Origin: Rickettsiales bacterium
Lineage (GTDB): Bacteria; Pseudomonadota; Alphaproteobacteria; Rickettsiales; UBA1997
Assembly (NCBI GenBank): GCA_017999675.1
Contig: JAGNLL010000010.1
Coordinates: 1 to 39,214 of the forward strand
Direction of reading: 5' to 3'
DNA: 39,214 nucleotides
In this document: one piece after another, positions 8,866-17,226 of the stretch
Position numbering within the stretch: the first letter of the stretch is position 1
Layout: each line of letters begins with the position of its first letter
The notes under the pieces: model-generated
The model's database searches: none
Told to the model about the DNA's origin: nothing
The model's input: only the letters and a program-made list of their open reading frames with translations
Program-made: the position numbers and the translations under genes

Positions 8866-10119
8866 TTAAATTTTGCCTTCAAGATAATGAGCAAGCAGCT
8901 CTTGCTTAACTTTTTGCTCGGTAGAATTGTCGAAATCTTTTACTGCAACCTCACCATTTTTCATTTCGTCTTCACCAACAATTACCACAAATCGTGAGTT
9001 ATTTTGCGAAGCGCGTTTCATTTGTTTTTTGAAATTTCCATCCAAAACGAATTCGGTGATGAAGCCCGAGTTGCGCAGTTTTTGTGCCGCTTCAAAAGCG
9101 TAGGTTTTTTCATTTTCTGAAATGTAATTCACCGCAATTGGGCGCGATTTTTGCAAATCTAATTTTGCCAAAAGCATTAAACGCTCAACACCAGCAGCAA
9201 AGCCAAATGCTGGCACTTTTTTGCCACTCATTTTTTCAACTAAATTATCGTAGCGACCCCCCGCCAAAACTGTGTTTTGCGCGCCTTCGTGACTCATTAC
9301 AAATTCAAAAACAGTTGAGGTGTAATAATCTAAACCACGCACCAAACGTTGATTGACGCGGTATTTAATGCCAAATTTTGTTAGTAAATTTAACACTGAA
9401 TCAAAACGCAATTTTGCTTCATCTGAAAAAAACTTCGAAATTTCTGGCGCATCACCCAAAAGCTCAATGTCTTGCGACTCTTTAGAATCAAGGATGCGCA
9501 GTGGATTTTTTTCGAGTCGTACTTGTGAATCGCGCGACAAATCATTTTTAAATTTAGTAAAATACGCAGTTAAAGCCTCTTCGTAATTGGCTTTAGTTTG
9601 TGGACAGCCCAAAGAATTTATTTCTAAAACAGTTTTGTCCAAAACGCCCAAACCCTTTAAAACTGAAGCTGCAAGCATGATTGATTCAACGTCGCAGAAA
9701 AAATTATCTTCACCAAAAACTTCAAAATTAATTTGGTGAAATTGACGTTGGCGGCCTTTTTGCGGGCGATCGTAACGAAAAATTGGCCCAAAAGAAAAAA
9801 ACTTTTTTGGCAAAACTTGCTGCAATTCACCATTAGAAATTAAAGCGCGAACCACACCAGCGGTGAACTCTGGACGCAATGTGAGCATGTTGTCACCACG
9901 ATCTGGAAATTTGTAAACCTCTTTGGTGACAATGTCTGAAGCCTCGCCCAGATTGCGCTCGAACACTTCGCTAAATTCAAAAATTGGCGTTTGTAATTCT
10001 TCAAAACCAAAAAATTCGCTTTTTTTGCGCGCCACTTCAACGATGTGATTAAAAATTTTAATCTCATCGCCGAATAAGTCTTTAGTGCCGCGCACCGGTT
10101 GAAGTTTGTGATTAGACAT
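8866..10119 (-). CDS. hisS: Histidyl-tRNA synthetase
   Basis: The 417-residue class II aminoacyl-tRNA synthetase charges tRNA-His. It opens with LQPVRGTKD, has motif 2 (RPEFTAGVVRALI, then FRYDRPQKGRQRQFHQ), the histidine-specific LVRGLDYYTSTVFEF segment and motif 3 around AFGFAAGVERLM. A C-terminal anticodon-binding domain follows (about 320-417). Length is normal for the bacterial family. The gene lies 13 bases after the unknown membrane-anchored protein and 3 before ccmC. Confidence 0.98.
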   Translation of the reverse strand: MSNHKLQPVRGTKDLFGDEIKIFNHIVEVARKKSEFFGFEELQTPIFEFSEVFERNLGEASDIVTKEVYKFPDRGDNMLTLRPEFTAGVVRALISNGELQQVLPKKFFSFGPIFRYDRPQKGRQRQFHQINFEVFGEDNFFCDVESIMLAASVLKGLGVLDKTVLEINSLGCPQTKANYEEALTAYFTKFKNDLSRDSQVRLEKNPLRILDSKESQDIELLGDAPEISKFFSDEAKLRFDSVLNLLTKFGIKYRVNQRLVRGLDYYTSTVFEFVMSHEGAQNTVLAGGRYDNLVEKMSGKKVPAFGFAAGVERLMLLAKLDLQKSRPIAVNYISENEKTYAFEAAQKLRNSGFITEFVLDGNFKKQMKRASQNNSRFVVIVGEDEMKNGEVAVKDFDNSTEQKVKQELLAHYLEGKI

Positions 10120-10132
10120 TGGAAAAAATTAA

Positions 10133-11371
10133 TTATTGCTGGCTAGAGATTGCACCTTTTTGACCTTGCGGCACCATTTGCGTCATGATTTCAAGTAGCT
10201 GCATGTCGTTGATTGTAAGATTAAAACCAAGGCCTTTGTCTCTTTTAAAAGTAAACAACATTGCGCCCTCAGTGCTTTGAGGGTTTTTTGCGCCCAACTC
10301 TTTCACAATTTTAACAATGTCATTTACGCCTTCTAATTGCGCGGCGATTTTTGCTGACTTGCCTTGATCTTTCACTTTCTGCATTTCGTCAGTGAGAGTT
10401 TTGACCAAATTATCAAAATTTTCTATTTTTAAATTTGCCACACCAGACGGAATTTCGTCTTCTTGCGAAGTGTTTAAAACCGCGTTTAGCACCACTTTGT
10501 AAAAGGTGTTAGAAAATTCTAAATTTTGTAAATTGAGGGCAAAAGAATAAGGTGCCGGTTTTTTTTGAAAACTCGCCTTCATGTTTTCTGGTAATTTTGC
10601 CATTTGGTCTGGCGGTAGTAAGTCTGTTATTTTTTGGTCGTTTGCTGTTAGGGCAACTTCGCCAGCAATTGCAAAATTACTTTTATCAGCACTTGCTTGG
10701 TCTGGCGCGACTGAACCTTTTGCAAAATCTTTTACATCTAAGTTAAATTTTATTGTTTGAGATTTGTTGTCACCTTCAGCAAAAGACAAATCGATATTTG
10801 TAGCAGCTGAAGACCCCAAAACATTGTTTGCTTTATCTAAAATTTTACCGCCCAAATCTTTGTATTTGTAGCTGCCAGATTTTTCGCTAAGTAAAATTTC
10901 ACCTTCGCCATTTTGCATTTCTGACGAAAATAAAATGTTTGAGGTGGCATCTAAAACTTTGTATCCCGAGCTAGAATATTTGACGCGCAGGCCGTTTGTT
11001 TCTTTTTCTTCTGTGGCCAAAATTTGGGTGTCTGCATTTAGAATAATCGATATTTTAGACTGATGATCTGAAGCCATAAACTCAATTGGCTCTAAAACTT
11101 TTACAGAGTAGCTTGATGAAAAAACGCCAGACTCAACTTCAAGTTTTTTAAAAATAATTTCGCCCGATTTTTCGTCGGTAAATTTTAAATCTTTAATCAC
11201 AACTTTGTGAGCAAGCGGAAAGCCTGAAACAGCAACATCTGCCGCTGAATGTTTAAAACTTTGACTCTCACTACCAAGGCTAATTTCTTTGCTAATTTGG
11301 TGAGATTTAAAAAACCAAAATCCCACGTAGGACAAGATCAACACGGCAACAACGCCAATAATTTTTTTCAT
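10133..11371 (-). CDS. Membrane-anchored periplasmic protein of unknown function
   Basis: The 412-residue protein has one N-terminal membrane segment (about 4-22, after MKK) and a long soluble region predicted outside the cytoplasm, rich in short alternating beta-like stretches. A VSGFPLAHKVVIKDLKF stretch at about 48-64 recalls the SGFP pattern of the DUF2125/DUF945 (YdgA-like) proteins, but that resemblance is weak. No catalytic motif is evident. It is the first gene of the operon leading into hisS, ccmC, fdxA and the HAD hydrolase, and is divergent from lepA. Confidence 0.8.
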   Translation of the reverse strand: MKKIIGVVAVLILSYVGFWFFKSHQISKEISLGSESQSFKHSAADVAVSGFPLAHKVVIKDLKFTDEKSGEIIFKKLEVESGVFSSSYSVKVLEPIEFMASDHQSKISIILNADTQILATEEKETNGLRVKYSSSGYKVLDATSNILFSSEMQNGEGEILLSEKSGSYKYKDLGGKILDKANNVLGSSAATNIDLSFAEGDNKSQTIKFNLDVKDFAKGSVAPDQASADKSNFAIAGEVALTANDQKITDLLPPDQMAKLPENMKASFQKKPAPYSFALNLQNLEFSNTFYKVVLNAVLNTSQEDEIPSGVANLKIENFDNLVKTLTDEMQKVKDQGKSAKIAAQLEGVNDIVKIVKELGAKNPQSTEGAMLFTFKRDKGLGFNLTINDMQLLEIMTQMVPQGQKGAISSQQ

Positions 11372-11531
11372 TAGAAATTTTAGATTAATTTAAAAAAACA
11401 AAACAGGTGGGAGTCGAAAAAAATATTTAGACCGCAAAAATTATACAAGCAGACTTCTTGATCTTGGCAAATAGCCCATTTAAACCTCGCCAAATCTTAT
11501 TCTCCTTCACGCCTCAATTCACTTACAAGCA

Positions 11532-13361
11532 ATGCCACTTTCTCACATTCGCAACTTTTCAATCGTTGCTCATATTGACCACGGAAAATCAACTCTTTCT
11601 GACCGCTTAATTCAAGAATGCGGCGCCATTGAAGCGCGCGAAATGTCGGCACAAATTCTTGACTCAATGGACATTGAAAAAGAGCGCGGCATCACGATTA
11701 AAGCCCAAACCGTGCGCTTAAATTATAAAGCAGATGACGGCAAAACTTACATGCTGAATTTGATGGATACACCCGGCCACGTTGATTTTGGCTACGAAGT
11801 AAGCAGATGTTTAGCGGCGTGCGAAGGTTCAATTTTGGTGGTTGATTCAACTCAAGGTGTTGAAGCGCAAACTCTGGCCAACGTTTATCAGGCCATTGAT
11901 AACAATCACGAAATCGTTCCGGTTTTAAATAAAATCGATCTTCCGGCGTCAGATCCAGAAAGCGTTAAGAAACAAATTGAAGAAGTAATTGGCATTGACA
12001 CTAGTGAGGCAATTTTGGTTTCAGCCAAGACTGGCGTTGGAATTCACGACACTCTTGAAGCAGTTGTAAAAAAACTTCCCGCCCCAAAAGGCAATTTAAA
12101 CGGCGATTTCAAAGCACTTTTAATTGACAGTTGGTATGACCCCTACCTTGGCGTAATCGCGCTAATTCGCGTGATTGATGGCTCGATTAAAAAAGGTCAA
12201 AAAATAAAAATGATGGCGGCAAATGCCACTTACCAAGTTGATTCTGTTGGGTTTTTCACACCAAAGAAAATTTTCTGCGACGATTTAAAAGCCGGCGAAG
12301 TTGGTTTTTTAAACGCTCAAATCAAACAAGTTTCAGACTGCAAAGTGGGCGACACCATTGTGCTTGCAAGCAACGACACCGCAACTTTGCTTCCCGGATT
12401 TAAACAAAACCAACCGGTAGTTTTTTGCGGAATTTACCCAATTGATGCTTCCGATTTTGAAAAATTTCGCGACGCTCTCGGCAAACTTCACTTAAACGAT
12501 GCCAGTTTTGAATATGAGCCAGAAACATCTTCAGCCTTGGGCCACGGCTTTCGCTGCGGATTTCTAGGGCTACTGCATTTAGAAATTATTCAAGAACGTC
12601 TCGAGCGCGAATTTGATTTAGATTTAATCACCACCGCGCCTTCGGTGATTTACAAAGTTTACAGCATGCGCACGCGCAATTTGTCTGACGAAGAAAAAGA
12701 GAAAGATTTGCTCTACGTGCACAGCCCCGCAGAAATGCCCGACGTGATGAAAATCGACAAAATGGAAGAGCCATGGATCAAGGCCACAATCATGACGCCA
12801 GACGAATATTTGGGATCAGTTCTAGACCTTTGCACGCAAAAACGCGGCATTCAAAAAGAGTTAAGCTACGTGGGCGACCGCGCCATGTTGGTTTATCGCC
12901 TGCCACTTAACGAAATTGTTTACGACTTTTACGACCGCTTAAAATCTTGCTCTAGGGGATATGCCAGCTTCGATTGGCAAATGGACGGCTACGAAGAAAG
13001 CCAATTGGTAAAATTAACAATTATGGTTAATGGCGAGCCGGTTGACGCGCTTTCATTTATCACCCACAAAGCACGCGCTGAAGGCCGCGGCCGTGCAATT
13101 TGTGCTAAGTTGAAAGATTTAATTCCAAAACAAATGTTCAACATTGCCATTCAAGCAACCATCGGCGGCAAAATTGTGGCGCGCGAAACTGTGACGGCAA
13201 TGCGTAAAGACGTGACTGCTAAATGCTACGGCGGCGACATCTCGCGCAAGCGTAAACTTTTAGACAAGCAGAAAAAAGGTAAGAAGAAAATGCGCGAAAT
13301 CGGCAATGTAGAAATTCCGCAAAGCGCGTTTTTAGCGGCGTTGAAGTTGGATGAGAATTAG
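11532..13361 (+). CDS. lepA: Translation elongation factor 4 (LepA)
   Basis: The 609-residue translational GTPase has G1 AHIDHGKST at 13-21, G2 in [12 protein letters not shown]3 DTPGHVDF, G4 NKID and G5 SAK. The LepA-specific C-terminal domain follows, ending in the lysine-rich [20 protein letters not shown] segment. EF4 acts on stalled or mis-translocated ribosomes. The length is normal. The start at MPLSHIRNF leaves the usual short lead before the G domain. It is divergent from the operon at 7082-11371 with 160 bases between. It converges on the next gene with only 3 bases between stops and no hairpin terminator. Confidence 0.98.
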   Translation: MPLSHIRNFSIVAHIDHGKSTLSDRLIQECGAIEAREMSAQILDSMDIEKERGITIKAQTVRLNYKADDGKTYMLNLMDTPGHVDFGYEVSRCLAACEGSILVVDSTQGVEAQTLANVYQAIDNNHEIVPVLNKIDLPASDPESVKKQIEEVIGIDTSEAILVSAKTGVGIHDTLEAVVKKLPAPKGNLNGDFKALLIDSWYDPYLGVIALIRVIDGSIKKGQKIKMMAANATYQVDSVGFFTPKKIFCDDLKAGEVGFLNAQIKQVSDCKVGDTIVLASNDTATLLPGFKQNQPVVFCGIYPIDASDFEKFRDALGKLHLNDASFEYEPETSSALGHGFRCGFLGLLHLEIIQERLEREFDLDLITTAPSVIYKVYSMRTRNLSDEEKEKDLLYVHSPAEMPDVMKIDKMEEPWIKATIMTPDEYLGSVLDLCTQKRGIQKELSYVGDRAMLVYRLPLNEIVYDFYDRLKSCSRGYASFDWQMDGYEESQLVKLTIMVNGEPVDALSFITHKARAEGRGRAICAKLKDLIPKQMFNIAIQATIGGKIVARETVTAMRKDVTAKCYGGDISRKRKLLDKQKKGKKKMREIGNVEIPQSAFLAALKLDEN

Positions 13362-13364
13362 AGG

Positions 13365-14912
13365 TTAAACTCTACCGCGATTACCATTTTTCGTAAAAGT
13401 AGCAACCGTTTCCGAATTATAAGGAGCTTTAGGATCAACATCCATAAATCCGGCTTTTATTAGCTCTAACGTAGATTTATCTAGTCCTTCTGGCGTCTCT
13501 GCATCAGCTCCCTTCACAGCATTTTTAATAACACCCAACTCATCCTTCTTTTTACTTGAATCAACCACAGTCTCAGAGGCTGCAGCTGTAGCAGCTTTTC
13601 CAGCCTCTGTTGTTGGAGCAATGGGATTGAAAAGCCTAGATTCAATTTCTTTGCGCTGCTTTTCATATTCCGCCAACTCATCTTTCACCACAACTGGCGC
13701 GGGTGCTTTTGCTTTATTTTTTTCATCCGACTTAGTCATTTCCCAAATCAAAAACGCTACCGCCAAACCCACTGGCCCAGCTGCTAGGGCTGGTATAAAA
13801 TTAGCGAACGCGCCCACAGCAATAGCATCACCCACGATTACAGAAACAGCAGCTCTGGGAATTTTATTGGTAGCGACATCTTTTGACCACTTTTCACCTT
13901 CTGTCATTTGGTCTTTAATCGATTGCCACAAACTTTTTTCTGGCTCAACTAGTGTTTTTTTCTTCTTTTTTTCTTCTGGCGAGTCAGTTGAAGCGTCATT
14001 TTTTTTCTTAGACTCCTCTTCAGTTTTTTTCTTAGATTCCTCTTCGGCTTTTTTATTTTTTAGCAAATCTTCCGCTTCAACGCCGCTCTCAACATCTAAA
14101 TCTACTTTTGAACTCGCATTACCAGATGGTCCAACTTTAACATCCTCCTCCGGAGCTATGACAGCTTCACTTGTGAGCAACTCTCCATCTTTCTCGCTTA
14201 AAAGTGACTCCATATCCTCTTTATCGACATGCTTCTCTTCTAAACTCTTAAAATTTGACTCAAATAAGTTTGCAAATATCTCGCCAATCAAATCTTTTTC
14301 ATCTTGGATGATTTTCTCATCGGTCACAAAGCTTTTCAAAGCCGCTAGAATTAGAGCCGCTGACTTCTCTTTGTCTCTTGATTCATCTGAATCAAGAAAA
14401 GCAAATTCTGTACGCAACCTTGTAAGAAGCTCTGGATTGTTCACAACTCTAGAAATGGCAACAAAGAGCTGCAGAGCTGAATCATTAGTTTTGGATTGTG
14501 CAAAAGTTATTGAGTCACTTTTTTCTTCTTCTGTTTTATCGCCGTCAATTATTGCACAAATTTCATTAAAGGCGGTTTTTGCTGCTGCAAAATCCGATGT
14601 TACTGCGGTCGAGAACTCTTTTACCACATAGTCTGCCGACAGGTCAAAAGAGTCATCAAAACCTCGCAACTCCTCTTCCACAGACTCTACACCCTCCTCT
14701 ATTCGTTCCAAAAAAGATTTTTTAGCGTTTGCGGTTTCTGGCATTGGAATTTTATCAATATCAATACGCGCCGAATCTGAATCATTATCTTTGGTCTCAC
14801 CCTTATTACCTTCTTGCTCTTCAATCATAGCAACTACCTCTTCTCCTAGCTGCATCGCTTCTTTGAGATCTGCTGCACTTAACTTTGGCTTTTCAATAGA
14901 TGGAAGCGTCAT
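13365..14912 (-). CDS. Acidic protein of unknown function with a hydrophobic hairpin
   Basis: I do not recognise this 515-residue protein. Residues 1-280 are acidic and mostly helical. Residues 284-326 are low complexity, with an 8-residue unit (EEESKKK with A or T) in tandem followed by KKKKK. Residues 353-391 form a glycine- and alanine-rich hydrophobic stretch long enough for a membrane hairpin. The tail is alanine- and lysine-rich. There is no signal peptide. The antisense strand has a 336-codon open frame, but that is a serine-rich by-product of the codon use here. It begins 39 bases after the 3' end of tRNA-Val on the same strand. A secreted effector or envelope-linked protein is possible but unsupported. 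Confidence 0.75.
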   Translation of the reverse strand: MTLPSIEKPKLSAADLKEAMQLGEEVVAMIEEQEGNKGETKDNDSDSARIDIDKIPMPETANAKKSFLERIEEGVESVEEELRGFDDSFDLSADYVVKEFSTAVTSDFAAAKTAFNEICAIIDGDKTEEEKSDSITFAQSKTNDSALQLFVAISRVVNNPELLTRLRTEFAFLDSDESRDKEKSAALILAALKSFVTDEKIIQDEKDLIGEIFANLFESNFKSLEEKHVDKEDMESLLSEKDGELLTSEAVIAPEEDVKVGPSGNASSKVDLDVESGVEAEDLLKNKKAEEESKKKTEEESKKKNDASTDSPEEKKKKKTLVEPEKSLWQSIKDQMTEGEKWSKDVATNKIPRAAVSVIVGDAIAVGAFANFIPALAAGPVGLAVAFLIWEMTKSDEKNKAKAPAPVVVKDELAEYEKQRKEIESRLFNPIAPTTEAGKAATAAASETVVDSSKKKDELGVIKNAVKGADAETPEGLDKSTLELIKAGFMDVDPKAPYNSETVATFTKNGNRGRV

Positions 14913-14951
14913 TTTGAATCTCGATTATTAGTGGGGAAAAAGTGGAGAATT

Positions 14952-15028
14952 TGGTGGGTGATAGAAGACTCGAACTTCCGACCTCTACGATGTCAACGTA
15001 GCGCTCTAACCAACTGAGCTAACCACCC
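14952..15028 (-). tRNA. tRNA-Val (GAC)
   Basis: On the minus strand the sequence folds into a complete cloverleaf. The acceptor stem is GGGTGGT paired with ATCACCC, the D arm contains AGCTCAGTTGGTTAGAGC, the anticodon stem is CTACG/CGTAG with loop TTGACAT (anticodon GAC), and the T arm has GTTCGAGTC. The discriminator A and a 3' CCA are encoded in the genome (14952-14955). Confidence 0.97.
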
Positions 15029-15137
15029 AAAAAAGAATTAAGATTTAGGATTTTAGTAATTAAGATTTGATTTCTCCATCAGTGCGGGGCCGCGCAACAT
15101 AAAATCGCAAAATCTTTAGTCAATTTTTAAACTACAC

Positions 15138-15827
15138 ATGAAAAAAGCCATTGTTCTGCTTAGCGGCGGACTTGATTCTACAACGGTTCTCGCCATTGCA
15201 AAAAACTTAGGTTTTGAAACTTACGCTTTGAGTTTTTCTTACGGGCAGCGTCACGAAATTGAGTTAGAATCGGCAAAAAAAGTTTCACAAAAACTTGGCG
15301 CTAAAGAGCACAAAATTGCCAAAATTGATTTGCGAATTTTTGGCCATTCGGCACTAACTGACGAAATTGCGGTGCCAAAAGATCGCGACACTTCTGAAGG
15401 AAATGCCATTCCAATTACTTACGTTCCGGCACGAAACACCATCTTTTTGTCTTACGCCCTGGCCTACGCCGAGGTGGTTGGCGCTTTCGACATTTTTATT
15501 GGGGTTAATGCGGTTGATTACAGCGGCTATCCAGATTGCCGGCCCGATTTTATTGAAGCTTTTGAAAGGCTAGCCGATTTGGCAACCGCTGCTGGCGTTG
15601 AAAATCACGGCCGTTTTAAGATTCAAGCGCCGCTGATTTTGATGAGTAAAAAAGAAATTATCACCAAGGGTATTGAGCTTGGGGTTGATTATTCGCAGAC
15701 GCATTCTTGCTACGATCCGACTGTAAAGAGTGGGGAGATTCTTTCTTGCGGTCACTGCGATTCTTGCAAATTAAGGATGGATGGATTTGCAGCAGCTGGT
15801 ATCGCCGACCCTCTAAATTATATTTAA
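15138..15827 (+). CDS. queC: 7-cyano-7-deazaguanine synthase QueC
   Basis: The 229-residue enzyme makes preQ0 from 7-carboxy-7-deazaguanine, ammonia and ATP in queuosine synthesis. It has the PP-loop SGGLDST at 9-15, the [11 protein letters not shown] segment and a C-terminal zinc site with C191, C204, C207 and C210 (CGHCDSC). The length is typical. No other queuosine gene is nearby, so it is probably transcribed alone; it ends at the terminator at 15846-15887. Presence of QueC implies de novo preQ0 synthesis rather than salvage alone. Confidence 0.97.
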   Translation: MKKAIVLLSGGLDSTTVLAIAKNLGFETYALSFSYGQRHEIELESAKKVSQKLGAKEHKIAKIDLRIFGHSALTDEIAVPKDRDTSEGNAIPITYVPARNTIFLSYALAYAEVVGAFDIFIGVNAVDYSGYPDCRPDFIEAFERLADLATAAGVENHGRFKIQAPLILMSKKEIITKGIELGVDYSQTHSCYDPTVKSGEILSCGHCDSCKLRMDGFAAAGIADPLNYI

Positions 15828-15845
15828 CATCGATAAAATTTGGAC

Positions 15846-15887
15846 AAAAAAAAGCCCCTTAAGGCTAAACCTTAAGGGGCTTTTTTT
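15846..15887. terminator. Bidirectional intrinsic terminator
   Basis: The stem aagccccttaagg / ccttaaggggctt has a five-base loop, with an A-run before and a T-run after. It sits between the convergent ends of queC (15827) and acpP (15905) and should work on both strands. Confidence 0.93.
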
Positions 15888-15904
15888 CTTACCAGAAAAC
15901 CAAA

Positions 15905-16147
15905 TTACATGTTTTCAGAAATGTATTTAACTGCACTTCCAACAGTTGTGATTTTTTCTGCAGCTTCGTCAGGAATTTCAATTCCGAATTCTTCTTCAAA
16001 TGCCATAACTAGTTCTACTTGGTCCAAGCTATCTGCGCCTAGATCGTCGATGAAGTTTGCAACTTCAACTACTTTTGCTTCTTCAGCACCTAAGTGGTTG
16101 ATGATGATTTTTTTAACTCTGTCAAAAATCTCGGTGTTGTTAGTCAT
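15905..16147 (-). CDS. acpP: Acyl carrier protein AcpP
   Basis: The 80-residue acidic protein has the phosphopantetheine motif [11 protein letters not shown] with the modified serine at S40, followed by [17 protein letters not shown]. It carries growing acyl chains in fatty acid synthesis in the cytoplasm. The chosen start MTNNTEIF at 16147 gives the usual ACP length; a longer in-frame ORF to 16234 would add a 29-residue hydrophobic leader unlike any ACP. No fab gene is adjacent. A LuxI-like enzyme such as the one at 3089-3889 would draw acyl groups from this protein. Confidence 0.97.
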   Translation of the reverse strand: MTNNTEIFDRVKKIIINHLGAEEAKVVEVANFIDDLGADSLDQVELVMAFEEEFGIEIPDEAAEKITTVGSAVKYISENM

Positions 16148-16236
16148 AAAAATTAGGATTGATTGATATAAAAGTTTTAAAAGAAAACTTGGGTGACACT
16201 TAAGAAGGCCTTGAAAAAGCCCGAGGCGCGGCAACC

Positions 16237-16253
16237 TAAATTACAGTAATTTA
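16237..16253. promoter_or_regulatory. Short AT palindrome between sppA and acpP
   Basis: The sequence taaatta-cag-taattta is a perfect 7-base inverted repeat with a 3-base centre, about 90 bases upstream of the acpP start. It could be an operator in the acpP promoter region. AT-rich palindromes arise easily by chance in this genome, so support is weak. Confidence 0.2.
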
Positions 16254-16306
16254 AATAGCAAACATAAGTTTAGAAGCCCATTTGGCGCGGCTTCAAACCA
16301 GTTTTA

Positions 16307-17224
16307 CTACTTCATTATTGCCATAATTTGATGGCTAGAATTTGCAGTTTTAACTCCGTCTAAAAATGGAATTAAACCTGTAAATTTATCCAAAAACTTT
16401 TCGTCTTTTTTGACGATTTCAATTTCGTGAAGCGGCAGTTTTTTTACGTTAACTTTGTTAGCTTCTAAGTAAGAAAGCGCCTGATCTTTGCCGCCAATTT
16501 GGTCGATTAATCCAGCTCTTAAAGCTTGTCTGCCAGTAAATACACGACCGTCAAAAACAATGTTGGCAAAGTTTTTGTTAATTCTAGCACCTCTTCTATC
16601 AAGCACCAAATCTGTAAAAAAGTGGTACGAATCAATCACCGATTCTTGTACAACACGGTCAACTAGCGGTGTAGTTTTTTCAAAAGGAGATGGGCTAGCT
16701 TTAAGCGGAGCCGATTTGTAAGTGTTAAATTTTACGCCAACTTTTTTAGCAAGTTCGGTAAATTCTTGCGCTTCCATTAAAACACCAATTGAACCAGTAA
16801 GCGTGCCGTTGTGAGCAATGATGTAGTCAGAAGCCACCGCCGCCATGTAGCCGCCAGAAGCTGCAACCGAACCCATTACAACAACCATTGGTTTTTTTGC
16901 GGCAATTGCGCGCAGATCTTCAAATAAAATTTCACTACCAACAATGCCGCCACCGGGGCTGTCAATATTTACGATTACAGCTTTTATTGAATCTTCTTCG
17001 GCTATTTCTTGCAGAGCCTTGCTGCGAAAATCATCTTCAAAAATTACACCTTCAATCTTAATGCTGGCAATGTAGTCGCCAGTGAAAGGTCCTTCCGACA
17101 AACTGCCGCCAAAGATAAATTTAATGACCAAGATCAGTGAAAAAATCGCAAATAAAACCGCGATATTTTTCCACTTGTGAACCTTGCTCTTCAAATAAAT
17201 TAAGGCGGCGAGATTGTCAGACAT
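16307..17224 (-). CDS. sppA: Signal peptide peptidase SppA (S49 family, short form)
   Basis: The 305-residue protein has one N-terminal membrane segment (about 20-38) and a single S49 protease domain. The catalytic serine is S123 in GSVAASGGY. The general base is probably K175 in YKSAPLKASPSPF; the 52-residue gap equals that between S147 and K199 of Bacillus SppA. The GSIGVLME segment is also present. It cleaves leftover signal peptides in the membrane, facing the periplasm. It follows rpsA by 2 bases, a pairing also seen in other alphaproteobacteria. Confidence 0.93.
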   Translation of the reverse strand: MSDNLAALIYLKSKVHKWKNIAVLFAIFSLILVIKFIFGGSLSEGPFTGDYIASIKIEGVIFEDDFRSKALQEIAEEDSIKAVIVNIDSPGGGIVGSEILFEDLRAIAAKKPMVVVMGSVAASGGYMAAVASDYIIAHNGTLTGSIGVLMEAQEFTELAKKVGVKFNTYKSAPLKASPSPFEKTTPLVDRVVQESVIDSYHFFTDLVLDRRGARINKNFANIVFDGRVFTGRQALRAGLIDQIGGKDQALSYLEANKVNVKKLPLHEIEIVKKDEKFLDKFTGLIPFLDGVKTANSSHQIMAIMK

Positions 17225-17226
17225 TC

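Noticed and set aside
13621-14631. Long plus-strand open frame of 336 codons
   Set aside because: It lies fully antisense to the acidic protein gene and its serine- and phenylalanine-rich composition is what the reverse of Glu/Lys/Asp codons gives.
14952-15028. Integration site with flanking direct repeat at tRNA-Val
   Set aside because: I found no second copy of the tRNA 3' end within the window and no integrase gene.
15067-15105. Sigma-70 promoter for queC from TTGATT and TAAAAT
   Set aside because: The two boxes are about 27 bases apart, too far for a standard promoter.
15031-15137. preQ1 riboswitch upstream of queC
   Set aside because: No hairpin plus A-rich tail with the expected aptamer pattern could be made out in the 107-base leader.
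16148-16234. Longer acyl carrier protein start
   Set aside because: It would add a hydrophobic 29-residue leader not found on ACPs; MTNNTEIF fits the family length.
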